DNA of 22,769 bases from Pseudomonadales bacterium (lineage in GTDB: Bacteria > Pseudomonadota > Gammaproteobacteria > Pseudomonadales > Azotimanducaceae). The stretch lies in NCBI GenBank assembly GCA_022448765.1, contig JAKUTI010000016.1, forward strand, positions 1 through 22,769. The letters are read 5' to 3'. A program made the position numbers and the translations under genes. The notes below the pieces were generated by a model. It saw only the letters and a list, made by a program, of their open reading frames with translations. It searched no databases and was not told the DNA's origin. Shown piece after piece: positions 8,518-15,672 of the stretch (position 1 is the stretch's first letter; each line of letters starts with the position of its first letter).

Positions 8518-9180
8518 CTAAGGCGTTTTGGGTACGGGTTCTTTCCATCGGTTGTAGTAGGTGATTTCTTGGGCGGGTTTGCGCCGAGCTGGATGGAAAT
8601 TGTTGCCGGTGAAGTAGGCGGTGGGCAAGAGCGCGATCTGGGTCACCGACGCGGGTAGACCTAATAGTTCGGCTGCATCCTGCTCGTGTTGTAGGTGCAA
8701 CGTGGTCCAAGCAGAACCGATCCCCCGTGAGCGCAACGCCAATTGCAGACTCCAGACGCCGGGGGTGACCGAACCCCAATAGGTTGCGTGGTCAAAGATG
8801 GACGTGCCGGGACGGTCGAGTCGGATGGGAATGATCATCAATGGCACTTCATGTAAGTGCTCAAGCAGGTGAAGGGAAGACTCGACGACCCGAGTCGCCG
8901 TTGGATCGTTGCCCATCGATTCGACCTGTTCGCGGCCGGCTTCGAGATAGCCGCGTCCGAATCTAGCGTAGATATCGGCGAGCGCTTGCCGTGTGTCGGC
9001 GTTTTCGACGAGTAACCACCGGTTCCGCTCGAGATTGCCACCAATCGGTGCTCGTGACGCGAGATCGATGCACTCGAGTACCACGTTGGTCGGTACCTGA
9101 CGGGTCAAATCCAAGCGGCGTCGAACCTGCTTAGTTGTGGTAAGAAAGTAGTCCAACGATTCAATCGACGTGTCGGTCAT
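8518..9180 (-). CDS. Nitroreductase-family FMN oxidoreductase
   Basis: This 220-residue protein has the nitroreductase fold. There is a basic FMN-phosphate-binding start (KQVRRRLDL, about 17-25), then LASRAPIGGNLERNRWLLVE, where the family binds FMN. The later helix ATYWGSVTPGVWSLQLALRS and the GIGSAWTTLH strand are typical of the subfamily that reduces nitro compounds, enones or quinones with NAD(P)H. It begins at ATG with AGGGA six bases upstream. It ends nine bases from the end of the convergent carboxylase gene and is divergent from PhyH-4. The substrate is not predictable. BluB-like and dehalogenating relatives share the fold, but I see no diagnostic residues for them. Confidence 0.88.
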   Translation of the reverse strand: MTDTSIESLDYFLTTTKQVRRRLDLTRQVPTNVVLECIDLASRAPIGGNLERNRWLLVENADTRQALADIYARFGRGYLEAGREQVESMGNDPTATRVVESSLHLLEHLHEVPLMIIPIRLDRPGTSIFDHATYWGSVTPGVWSLQLALRSRGIGSAWTTLHLQHEQDAAELLGLPASVTQIALLPTAYFTGNNFHPARRKPAQEITYYNRWKEPVPKTP

Positions 9181-9200
9181 ATCGGGTCCCTGATTTGGAT

Positions 9201-9254
9201 GTTAGTTAAAGCTTATTAACCCACGGAATCGATGCGGCACGAAAGTCGCATCGA
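9201..9254. promoter_or_regulatory. Two dyads in the nitroreductase/PhyH-4 divergent region
   Basis: The 157-base divergent gap holds an imperfect AT-rich palindrome at 9201-9220 centred on an AAGCTT-like core. It also holds a perfect 8-bp inverted repeat, TCGATGCG (9229-9236) and CGCATCGA (9247-9254), with a 10-base spacer. Placement between two divergent starts suits a regulator-binding region. I see no convincing -35/-10 pair. Confidence 0.4.
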
Positions 9255-9337
9255 CTGGTGATCGGGCGCGGACATACCTATGATGGCATTTTGGCGAGCC
9301 AATTGATTTCGCCGGTAAACGAGAAGGAACTACCACC

Positions 9338-10183
9338 ATGTCCGAAGCAGAAACTTTTTTTGATAAAGCAACCGAGGAAAGAACTGACTTTCAGATGTTG
9401 CATGAGACCCTTGCGCCGGACGCAATATCGGAAGAACTAAGACCTGCCATCGAAGAGTTCGGGCTCGAAGATAACTGTCGGCAATTGGCGCAGGAAGGTT
9501 GGACAGTTGTCGAGGACGTCGCTTCGCCCGAGTTCAACGAACGTTTGCGGGGCAAGATTCAAGAGCTCGGCGGAGGCAACATGCTTCTTGCGAAAGACCC
9601 AGTCTTTCCGGAGGCTGTCTTGAGCCCGAAGTTGTTGGCGATGGCAGAGTTCTCGGTCGGAAGGGGTTTCCTCATTAGCCAAGTGGCCGCGAGTGTCCGA
9701 CCCAAAGGATCGCCGTCGATTGGGTTACATGCCGATGCTAATTGGCTGCCGGCGCCGTTTCCCGCGCACAACATGTTATTGACTGGGTGCTGGGCATGCG
9801 ATGAGTACACGAAGGAAGGTGGTGCAACGTTGGTGATTCCTGGTAGTAATGTCCTCCATCGTCATCCAGACCCGGACGAGGTTGCGGCGAAAGAGGGCGC
9901 TATTGCCATCGAGTGCCCGCCGTGCTCGGTGGCGATGTGGGACGGCAATCTGTGGCATGCGAATTGGCCTCGCGAAACCGAGGGTGACCGCGTCGTTGCC
10001 CATATCACGTACACGCGACTGATGATGCGTCAGATCGAAGACTACGGTTCGAACGCCGATGACCTGATTGAACAGCACGGCGAACTTATGGCGCAGCTAC
10101 TCGGACGCGAGGATTCATTGGATAGCCCGACAGGGTTTCGGTTCGACAAGATCGCAAAGACGTTTAATAACGCCAAGCTTTAA
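9338..10183 (+). CDS. Phytanoyl-CoA dioxygenase (PhyH) family protein, PhyH-4
   Basis: This 281-residue Fe(II)/2-oxoglutarate dioxygenase has H131-A-D133 (LHADANW), distal H207 (NLWHANWPR) and the 2OG-binding R218 (GDRVVAH), again eleven residues apart. The core GGATLVIPGSNVLHRHP is characteristic of PhyH proteins, where a substrate-gating loop precedes the distal His. The first 50 residues are an acidic helical segment not found in the other copies here. The ATG is preceded by GAGAAGGAA about ten bases upstream. It ends in a hairpin that spans its stop codon and faces the ankyrin gene. It is not closely similar by eye to the other three PhyH proteins, so it is unlikely to be a recent tandem duplicate. 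Confidence 0.87.
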   Translation: MSEAETFFDKATEERTDFQMLHETLAPDAISEELRPAIEEFGLEDNCRQLAQEGWTVVEDVASPEFNERLRGKIQELGGGNMLLAKDPVFPEAVLSPKLLAMAEFSVGRGFLISQVAASVRPKGSPSIGLHADANWLPAPFPAHNMLLTGCWACDEYTKEGGATLVIPGSNVLHRHPDPDEVAAKEGAIAIECPPCSVAMWDGNLWHANWPRETEGDRVVAHITYTRLMMRQIEDYGSNADDLIEQHGELMAQLLGREDSLDSPTGFRFDKIAKTFNNAKL

Positions 10184-10197
10184 TCGCCTAGGCGTTA
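10168..10197. repeat. Inverted repeat over the PhyH-4 stop codon
   Basis: TAACGCC (10168-10174) pairs perfectly with GGCGTTA (10191-10197). The smaller perfect palindrome CGCCTAGGCG (10185-10194) overlaps its right arm. It lies between convergent genes and could fold into two alternative hairpins. There is no T-tract, so an intrinsic terminator role is uncertain. Confidence 0.4.
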
Positions 10198-10226
10198 ACA
10201 AGCGGCCTATGGTATTCGGCGAGCGC

Positions 10227-11198
10227 CTAATTCGCTTTGGCGGTCAGCATGGCTTCGATCGCTTTTTTGCCTTCGACCGCGGCATCCTGCTGAAGCTGGA
10301 TTTGCAGTAACTGCGCGATGTACTGAGTTGTTGGCCAATCGACGCGGGCGTTGTCGAGTGGAGTCACTCCCTGAAAATTCATAATTTTTGCGTTGGCACC
10401 GCGATCGAGTAAGACTTTGGCGACGGCGGTCCGACCGAAGAGGGCGGCCGCGTGCAGTGCCGTTGATCCGTCGTCGCCCCGCGCGTCGATAGTTGCGCCT
10501 TGATCGATCAAGACCTGGGCCGTGTCAGCACTTCCTGCCACGACCGCAAGAACTAGCGGAGTCGCGTTGAGTTCAGGATGCGGCGTGTTGGCATTGAATC
10601 CTTCGGCAAGATGGTTTTTCACGGCACCGGCATCGCCAATCAGAACCGCTGTCCAGATGTCGTCCTTCGCGATTTCCTGTAACGCACCGTAGAGGAGAGG
10701 GCCGACTTGTTCACGCCCGCGCTCGATTTTTTTTCGGTTGGCGGGAACCTGCATTAGATCTTCGATGACATAACGGGTGGTGTCCCAATCGGTGCCCAAT
10801 ACTTGAAGGCTTGTTTGTCCGCCGTCATTGGCGGCGTTGACGTCCGCGCCATGCTTTAGCAGGACCTTGACGGTCGCGGAATGGCCCATAAACGCGGCGG
10901 TTATCAGCGGTGTTCCACCGTTAGCATCGCGGATATCGACGAAGGCGTTATTCTTAAGCAACCACTCGGCGGCTTTGGCTGAATCAAAAAAGGCTGCGGC
11001 GTTGAGTGCGCTGCTACCGTTGGCGTCGGCCGCATTAAGATTGGTTCCCACTGCTCGATGTTTTTTTAATGCACTTATGTTGCCTGTCGCTGCGGCTGTC
11101 CAGAGATCGACGGATGGTGGTGCGGCACCGACTGATGCAGACGCGAGAAATAAGCTAAGGGCAAATAAGCTGAACAGTGATTGTCTTAAGATTTGCAC
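10227..11198 (-). CDS. Secreted ankyrin-repeat protein with an internal duplication
   Basis: From the GTG at 11198 this is 323 residues, with GGAG eight bases upstream; an ATG at 11240 is in frame but places 14 polar residues before the signal. Residues 1-25 form a Sec signal peptide (QILRQSLFSLFALSLFLA core, cleavage after SVGA), so the protein should act in the periplasm. The mature part holds ankyrin repeats, for example DANGGTPLITAAFMGHSATV and GDDGSTALHAAALFGRTAVA. It consists of two modules, about 31-151 and 181-298. Each opens with D(L/I)WTA..G and closes with W.TT.Y....(L/M)Q. Ankyrin modules bind proteins, but the partner is unknown. It lies 65 bases downstream of the inactive S9 protein on the same strand, so the two may be co-expressed. 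Confidence 0.85.
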   Translation of the reverse strand: MQILRQSLFSLFALSLFLASASVGAAPPSVDLWTAAATGNISALKKHRAVGTNLNAADANGSSALNAAAFFDSAKAAEWLLKNNAFVDIRDANGGTPLITAAFMGHSATVKVLLKHGADVNAANDGGQTSLQVLGTDWDTTRYVIEDLMQVPANRKKIERGREQVGPLLYGALQEIAKDDIWTAVLIGDAGAVKNHLAEGFNANTPHPELNATPLVLAVVAGSADTAQVLIDQGATIDARGDDGSTALHAAALFGRTAVAKVLLDRGANAKIMNFQGVTPLDNARVDWPTTQYIAQLLQIQLQQDAAVEGKKAIEAMLTAKAN

Positions 11199-11263
11199 GT
11201 TGATATCTCCGTTATCTTGAGAAGTGCGTTGTCGAAGCATTGCGCACTAGCATAAGACCTGAT

Positions 11264-13297
11264 TTAGAGGAGGTGCTGCTCAAGAAACTTTGCCACCTCG
11301 AAATAGCTTCTTTGCCGATCGCTGTCTTTCAGCCAGTTGTCGCTGCGGCTCGACTCGACGAGGTAAAGCTTGTGATCCACCTGCCCCTGCCGTAGTTCAT
11401 CGGCAAATGCACGTGCGTTACCGTATTGGGCGTATGCAAAATTGGCGAACCCTTGCAGCGGTTCCACCACCATGATCGGGTTGCGGATAGATCGTGCTCG
11501 CCAACGAGGCGAAGCGTCTTTTAACGTGTTGGCATCGGGATCGACACCAACTTTGGTAAGTGCGTCGCGTTCTTGTGACCCGCGACGGGGCAATCGGTTC
11601 CAGTTCGCGAACAGATCCGTGTGGAAATTGTCCATGGACACGGCACATTTAAACAGGCCCGGTCTCTCGACAATCGACATGAGAGCCGCGTAACCCCCGA
11701 AGCCCTTTCCTACAAGGCAGACCTCGCCGGAGGTGACGCCGGCGTTTTTCTTGACCCAGCGAACCCCCGTGGCTATGTCGTCGAGAATCATATTTCCCCA
11801 CTGACCAAATCCAGCCTTGGTGAATCCCTTGCCGAAACCTGACGAGCCGCGATGATTCACTTCGAGCACCACAAACCCGAGGCTCGCATATAGTTGCGAT
11901 TCCCAATCGTAGCCCCAGGTCTCAGCGCCACCAGGCCCGTTCCTGAGTACAACGATTAACGGACGCTTGGACGTTAACTCGTTTGGGATGGTTAGGTAGC
12001 CTGGAATTCTCAAGTTGTCACGCGCTGGAAATTCGATCGGGTTGCGTTGTGCGAGGGGATATCCAGCGAGTTGCGGGAATCGATCAAACAGTTTTTGCAT
12101 CCGGCTTGATTTGACATCAAACCAATAATATTGGCCGGGTATGGAGTCGCTTTCGACGTGAATGATCGCTCCAGAATTGTTCCTCGCAAAACTGGTAATC
12201 GTGACGTTCGCGTTCTTGAAACGTTTCCGAGCTAATTGGTGGATTTGCGCGCCCAAATGTTTGGGATTTGGGTAATGGTATTGGGGAAAGTGGTCGTCGT
12301 ACTTGACGGCATAAAGAGAGTGTTCGCCGTCGACGTAGTAAGCCGAAACATCAGTTCTTGCGGGACGAAAAAGGGCCGTGATTTCACCGGTTTTGAGATC
12401 GAGATAACTGAGTGCGGCGTGCTTCCCGGTGATGGTTTCAAGCACGTACACGGTATTTTTTTTCGGACCATCACCGATGAGCGCTAATTCGCTGTCGTCG
12501 ATGTTACCTTCGTGGGCAATTTGCCACTCGTCTTTCTGACTCGCGCGATAATAGAGATGAACCTGCTCGTTAAAGGTGTTGGCTCGGGGTCGTTTGGGTT
12601 GTCCCCAGGCCGCTAGGACTTCGCTCTTGGTGTTGGTGTATACGTCAATAACGGTCATGTCCTTGATATCCGCCAGCTCTTCGTATTTTTCATTCGCCAT
12701 GTCATAGCGCATGACCTTTGACGATCCGACAACAGTACGCTGATTTCCGGAGCCCACCTTCCCTGTGGTACCCGAGAAGTCGTGCTGCACGATCGCTCGG
12801 GCATCGTTTGATTTCGGGAATACGCCGAAAACGATGCGGGCTTGTTCCGTCCCGAAACGACTCCGGAGCGAGTAGTCCTGCATTTTTTCGGTGTACTCAT
12901 ACCCAGAAAAGAGTTTTTCGACCTTTCTTTGTTTGAAGTTAAATCGCTCAGGACGACCTCGGGATGGGACACCCCAGTGGGGATCACCGCGCCACGATCG
13001 CAGCATCAAATTTTCCGAATCGATCCATCGATGCAAGCCGACGTCTATTTGTTGCTTGAATTGAAAAGAATCTAAAACGTCGCCGCCTTCGAGCTTGATG
13101 ATGTCCACGGTTTCGTTGCCTGATCGATTGCGTTGCACCGCGATCAGTTCACCGTTGGCGGAAAGCTGTGGGTCCTCGTAGGCCGCTGTCGCGACATAAG
13201 GGGCCACTTGTTCAAACGTTATTTCTGCCGTCGCGTTCGTCACGGTGAAGATTGTCGCTATGAATAAAGTTGCTAGTTGTCTATGTTGCATGTCCAT
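11264..13297 (-). CDS. S9 (prolyl oligopeptidase-like) family protein, predicted catalytically inactive
   Basis: This 677-residue protein has a signal peptide (1-24, cleaved after NATA), an N-terminal beta-propeller region (about 30-415) and a C-terminal alpha/beta-hydrolase domain (about 420-677). The domain is plainly S9: SSGFGKGFTKAGFGQWG and GGYAALMSIVERPGLFKCAVS match family landmarks. Yet the nucleophile elbow reads G-K-G532-F-G-G where active members have G-x-S-x-G-G. The usual HGxxDxxVP acid loop is VEPLQGFANFAYAQ, the C-terminal His region is ESSRSDNWL, and the oxyanion HGGP is RNGPGG. All three catalytic residues appear lost while the frame stays open. A role as a binding or scaffold protein is inferred. 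A second ATG at 13291 has better spacing (9 bases) from GGAG and may be the true start. Confidence 0.88.
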   Translation of the reverse strand: MDMQHRQLATLFIATIFTVTNATAEITFEQVAPYVATAAYEDPQLSANGELIAVQRNRSGNETVDIIKLEGGDVLDSFQFKQQIDVGLHRWIDSENLMLRSWRGDPHWGVPSRGRPERFNFKQRKVEKLFSGYEYTEKMQDYSLRSRFGTEQARIVFGVFPKSNDARAIVQHDFSGTTGKVGSGNQRTVVGSSKVMRYDMANEKYEELADIKDMTVIDVYTNTKSEVLAAWGQPKRPRANTFNEQVHLYYRASQKDEWQIAHEGNIDDSELALIGDGPKKNTVYVLETITGKHAALSYLDLKTGEITALFRPARTDVSAYYVDGEHSLYAVKYDDHFPQYHYPNPKHLGAQIHQLARKRFKNANVTITSFARNNSGAIIHVESDSIPGQYYWFDVKSSRMQKLFDRFPQLAGYPLAQRNPIEFPARDNLRIPGYLTIPNELTSKRPLIVVLRNGPGGAETWGYDWESQLYASLGFVVLEVNHRGSSGFGKGFTKAGFGQWGNMILDDIATGVRWVKKNAGVTSGEVCLVGKGFGGYAALMSIVERPGLFKCAVSMDNFHTDLFANWNRLPRRGSQERDALTKVGVDPDANTLKDASPRWRARSIRNPIMVVEPLQGFANFAYAQYGNARAFADELRQGQVDHKLYLVESSRSDNWLKDSDRQRSYFEVAKFLEQHLL

Positions 13298-13357
13298 CTT
13301 CTCCGTCCAGCCGAGCTAGAGATTCCTTACCGTCGCCACGGTGATTTCGTTAACTGG

Positions 13358-13417
13358 CGAGACGTGGTCTGCTAACCGTCAACAGATCGGCGTATCAATT
13401 GCCGAGACGACGTCTCG
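13358..13417. promoter_or_regulatory. Two related dyads, CGAGAC-N3-GTCT type, upstream of the S9 gene
   Basis: CGAGACGACGTCTCG (13403-13417) is a 15-base dyad with perfect 6-bp arms around a 3-base centre. A second copy, CGAGACGTGGTCTGC (13358-13372), shares the left arm and most of the right. The copies are 45 bases apart start to start and lie about 60-120 bases before the S9 start. This spacing and repetition suit paired operator sites for a dimeric regulator. Confidence 0.4.
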
Positions 13418-13550
13418 TATCCGATCGAGTAAAAAAGCGAACTCAGATTCCACAGAGCCCTATACCCCCCAACAAGAAATTACTCTAAACGACGGTGGAA
13501 AAATAGACGGAAGCGATGCCGTCAGATAGCGGTCTCAAACTCTTCAGACA

Positions 13551-13588
13551 GCGCTTTCTTTCGGCGGGGTGGGAGGTCAAGAAAGCGC
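13551..13588. repeat. Perfect 10-bp inverted repeat
   Basis: GCGCTTTCTT (13551-13560) is exactly complementary to AAGAAAGCGC (13579-13588), with an 18-base spacer rich in G on the plus strand. It lies about 57 bases after the alpha/beta hydrolase stop. It could be a non-canonical terminator or a regulator site; no T-run follows on either strand. Confidence 0.5.
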
Positions 13589-13601
13589 CGGTTCCGTCGG
13601 T

Positions 13602-13665
13602 GTATAATCTAATAAGTTAATATAATAACGTAAGATATTGATATTTAAATATTATAAATTTTAGT
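13602..13665. other. AT-rich island at the 3' end of the alpha/beta hydrolase gene
   Basis: About 64 bases are almost all A and T, in sharp contrast to the surrounding sequence. It includes the perfect 12-base palindrome ATATTTAAATAT (13641-13652), which covers the stop codon of the leftward hydrolase gene, so the last residues (Lys, Ile, Tyr, Asn) are encoded in it. Possible roles include a transcript end or an old insertion or recombination scar. No target duplication is visible. Confidence 0.5.
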
Positions 13666-14526
13666 TTTCGGATTATCCGCGAGAAATTTTGTAAAGATAT
13701 TTCCCAGCCTTTGGCCCGTTTCGCGCATGACGTCGATAGGATTACGGTCGGCTAACTCGGCTAGTTCTCGGTCCGTGCGGATGTAGCGAATTTCACTCTG
13801 GGATAATAAGCGATGCAAATGCTCACCCCGACTTTGGGGGTGCACCGGGTCGTTCCCCGGAACAATGCATGTCGGCACGTCGATGGACTCGAGGTCCTTC
13901 TCCGACGCGCCAATCACGGGGAGCCGGGCGCCTCGGATGAAGAAGTCCCGCCACGATGACATGGTGTTAATGAAATCGTTGGTATCGAGATTCATTAGAT
14001 ACTCTTGATTACGCGGATTCGATTCAATCCGCGCCGCGAAATAATCAGTCTGACAAACGGCGTTCATTCCGCCTTTTTCTGCCGCCTCGATGAATTGTCC
14101 GTAGTAGGCGTGGGCGAGTTGGGTGGCGGCTGCGTCGCCGCCTGTCACCCACCACAACAAGAGTGCGCGTACTGCTGCTGGATGCCGCAGCGCTAACAGC
14201 AGCGAGAGTCGGCAACCGGCGGAACCACCGCCGGCAATGACGGGGGTCGCTTCTAATTGTTCCAGCAGGGCGCAGACGTCGTCGGCCCAGATTTCTTGCT
14301 CAGATATCTCGCCTTCAATTAAGACGTCCGACGCACCGCAATTCCGACGGTCGTGTAGAAGGATACGGTAGCCTTCTCTGGCGAGTCGGTTACCCAGATA
14401 ACGAACGCCTTCGAGATCGCCACGGCCACCCGGCGTGAGAACGATCCACGGACCCCCTTCGCCGAGGACTTCGTAGTTTAGCGTGATGCCATTGATCGCT
14501 GCCTTTGGAATACCAATCCCTCCCAA
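13645..14526 (-). CDS. Alpha/beta hydrolase fold protein
   Basis: This is about 293 residues with the fold laid out in the usual order: strand WIVLTPGGRGD (oxyanion region, about 27-37), HDRRNCGASD (59-68), the nucleophile elbow GGGSAG with Ser102, and a late VPTCIVPGNDPVHP with Asp226 as the likely acid. The general base is unclear. The position where most members have GHxP near the C-terminus reads TDRELAEL, and no His follows residue 238, so H229, H236 or H238 would have to serve or the protein may be inactive. The start is uncertain because no ATG is available. TTG at 14526 is used here; an unusual ATT five codons in has GGGAGGG before it. It is divergent from the LLM oxidoreductase. Confidence 0.8.
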   Translation of the reverse strand: MGGIGIPKAAINGITLNYEVLGEGGPWIVLTPGGRGDLEGVRYLGNRLAREGYRILLHDRRNCGASDVLIEGEISEQEIWADDVCALLEQLEATPVIAGGGSAGCRLSLLLALRHPAAVRALLLWWVTGGDAAATQLAHAYYGQFIEAAEKGGMNAVCQTDYFAARIESNPRNQEYLMNLDTNDFINTMSSWRDFFIRGARLPVIGASEKDLESIDVPTCIVPGNDPVHPQSRGEHLHRLLSQSEIRYIRTDRELAELADRNPIDVMRETGQRLGNIFTKFLADNPKTKIYNI

Positions 14527-14591
14527 GTCCGAGTTGTGCCGCGTGGTGTTGAAGTGGTGCGCCAGCCCGCATTATGCCAGTGGACCGAACG

Positions 14592-14641
14592 GTGTTGACC
14601 TAGCCTTCTGAATCCGTCGGAAGGGCTACGTTGGTCAACAC
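14592..14641. promoter_or_regulatory. Long inverted repeat upstream of the LLM-TauD pair
   Basis: GTGTTGACC (14592-14600) is perfectly complementary to GGTCAACAC (14633-14641). Just inside, TAGCCTTC (14601-14608) pairs with GAAGGGCTA (14620-14628) with one bulged G. The whole can fold into a 50-base hairpin or serve as two operator half-sites about four helical turns apart. The right arm overlaps a candidate -35 element. Confidence 0.5.
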
Positions 14642-14659
14642 AGTGTGGTTCGTTATTAT
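14631..14659 (+). promoter_or_regulatory. Candidate sigma70-type promoter for the LLM-TauD pair
   Basis: TTGGTC (14631-14636) and TATTAT (14654-14659) are separated by exactly 17 bases, and lie about 44 bases before the LLM start codon. The -10 matches five of six consensus bases; the -35 is weak, as expected of an activated or regulated promoter. The -35 overlaps the right arm of the inverted repeat ending at 14641. Confidence 0.4.
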
Positions 14660-14702
14660 CGATCGCTCTGAACGACAACTTAAGTGAGAGAAGGGGAACG
14701 GT

Positions 14703-15623
14703 ATGGACTTTGGGGTTCAAGTGAATGTCTATCGAACGAATTGGGATGCCGTTAAGGCTTCGGTAGAGGCGATGGAGGCGGGCGATTGGGACAGCGTCTG
14801 GTTTGCCGATCACTTCATTCCGCCGGGAGCCAACCACGATCAAGAAGCTCTCACGGCGTTCGAGGGACTGTCGGCCATCGCGTTTGCCGGCGGCTTGACC
14901 AAGAAACTTCGGTTAGGGAATCTCGTTCTAGGGAACACCTATAGGAATCCCGGTTTGACGGCCAAGATCGCGGGTACCATCGATACCATGAGCGAAGGAC
15001 GGTTCACGCTCGCGATCGGGGCAGGTTGGTATAAGCGCGAACACGAAGCGTACGGCTGGACGTTCCCGTCGATGAAAGAGCGGCAGGATCGCTTTGAAGA
15101 AGCATGTGAAATCATTCGCCTGTTGGTTCACGCCAAGGATCCGGTCGATTTCAATGGCACGTACTACCAGATTGATAAGGCTCGACTGTCGCCGGGGTCA
15201 TACGACAAACCCATTCCGATTATGGTCGGGGGAACCGGACCCAAACGCACCCTAAGAACGTTGGCGAGATTTGGGGACGTCATGAACCTTGACGGCTGGG
15301 CCGGTGGTGGTATGGCGCTTGAGTACTATCAACACAAAGCGCAGATACTCGAGCAACATTGTGAGGATGTTGGCAGAGACCCGGGCGAGATCCGCCGGAC
15401 GTTGTTGATGCCATGTTATCTGACTGAAGATCAGGAAATGATTGATCGCGTGGTAAAAGGGCTGGGGCCTGGTACGGTCGCTGGTTCGCGCCAATACATC
15501 GTGGATAGGATTGGTGGGTTCCAGGAAGCAGGTATCGCCGAAATCATGTTTGGTGGTATTCCGTCGGGAGATGTCGAGATGCTTCAACGGCTCGAAACGG
15601 AAATTGTGTCAGCGTTTCGGTAA
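14703..15623 (+). CDS. LLM-class (luciferase-like) flavin-dependent oxidoreductase
   Basis: This 306-residue TIM-barrel protein belongs to the bacterial luciferase-like superfamily, which uses FMN or F420. Family marks are DSVWFADHF (30-38), KLRLGNLVLGNTYRNP, the TMSEGRFTLAIGAGWYKREH string and PIPIMVGGTGPKRTLR in the second half. Close relatives are annotated as F420-dependent or FMN monooxygenases, and the cofactor cannot be chosen from sequence alone. The barrel is complete. The ATG is preceded by GAGAAGGGG with good spacing. TauD follows after 49 bases on the same strand, so the two probably form an operon and act on one compound. The promoter region holds a long inverted repeat. Confidence 0.9.
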   Translation: MDFGVQVNVYRTNWDAVKASVEAMEAGDWDSVWFADHFIPPGANHDQEALTAFEGLSAIAFAGGLTKKLRLGNLVLGNTYRNPGLTAKIAGTIDTMSEGRFTLAIGAGWYKREHEAYGWTFPSMKERQDRFEEACEIIRLLVHAKDPVDFNGTYYQIDKARLSPGSYDKPIPIMVGGTGPKRTLRTLARFGDVMNLDGWAGGGMALEYYQHKAQILEQHCEDVGRDPGEIRRTLLMPCYLTEDQEMIDRVVKGLGPGTVAGSRQYIVDRIGGFQEAGIAEIMFGGIPSGDVEMLQRLETEIVSAFR

Positions 15624-15672
15624 CGAGAACTGAGTGTTGCAAATCGTCAGTATGGAAGATGGGAGATAGGGT

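Larger units (their letters stand above)
13298..13644. other. 347-base intergenic region upstream of the S9 protein
   Basis: This is the largest gap in the window. It lies between two leftward genes. I find no credible gene in it; a 62-codon frame at 13341-13529 has no recognisable protein character. It does hold two related dyads near the S9 start, a perfect 10-bp inverted repeat and an AT-rich island, each listed separately. It probably contains the promoter of the S9-ankyrin pair, but I could not fit a convincing -35/-10 on the minus strand. Confidence 0.6.

Noticed and set aside
13341..13529. 62-codon frame in the 347-base gap
   Set aside because: It has no good start signal, a polar low-information sequence, and covers the dyads that look regulatory.
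13603..13608. Perfect TATAAT as a -10 box
   Set aside because: It sits in an AT-rich tract where it is expected by chance, has no matching -35, and would drive transcription into the end of a convergent-facing gene.
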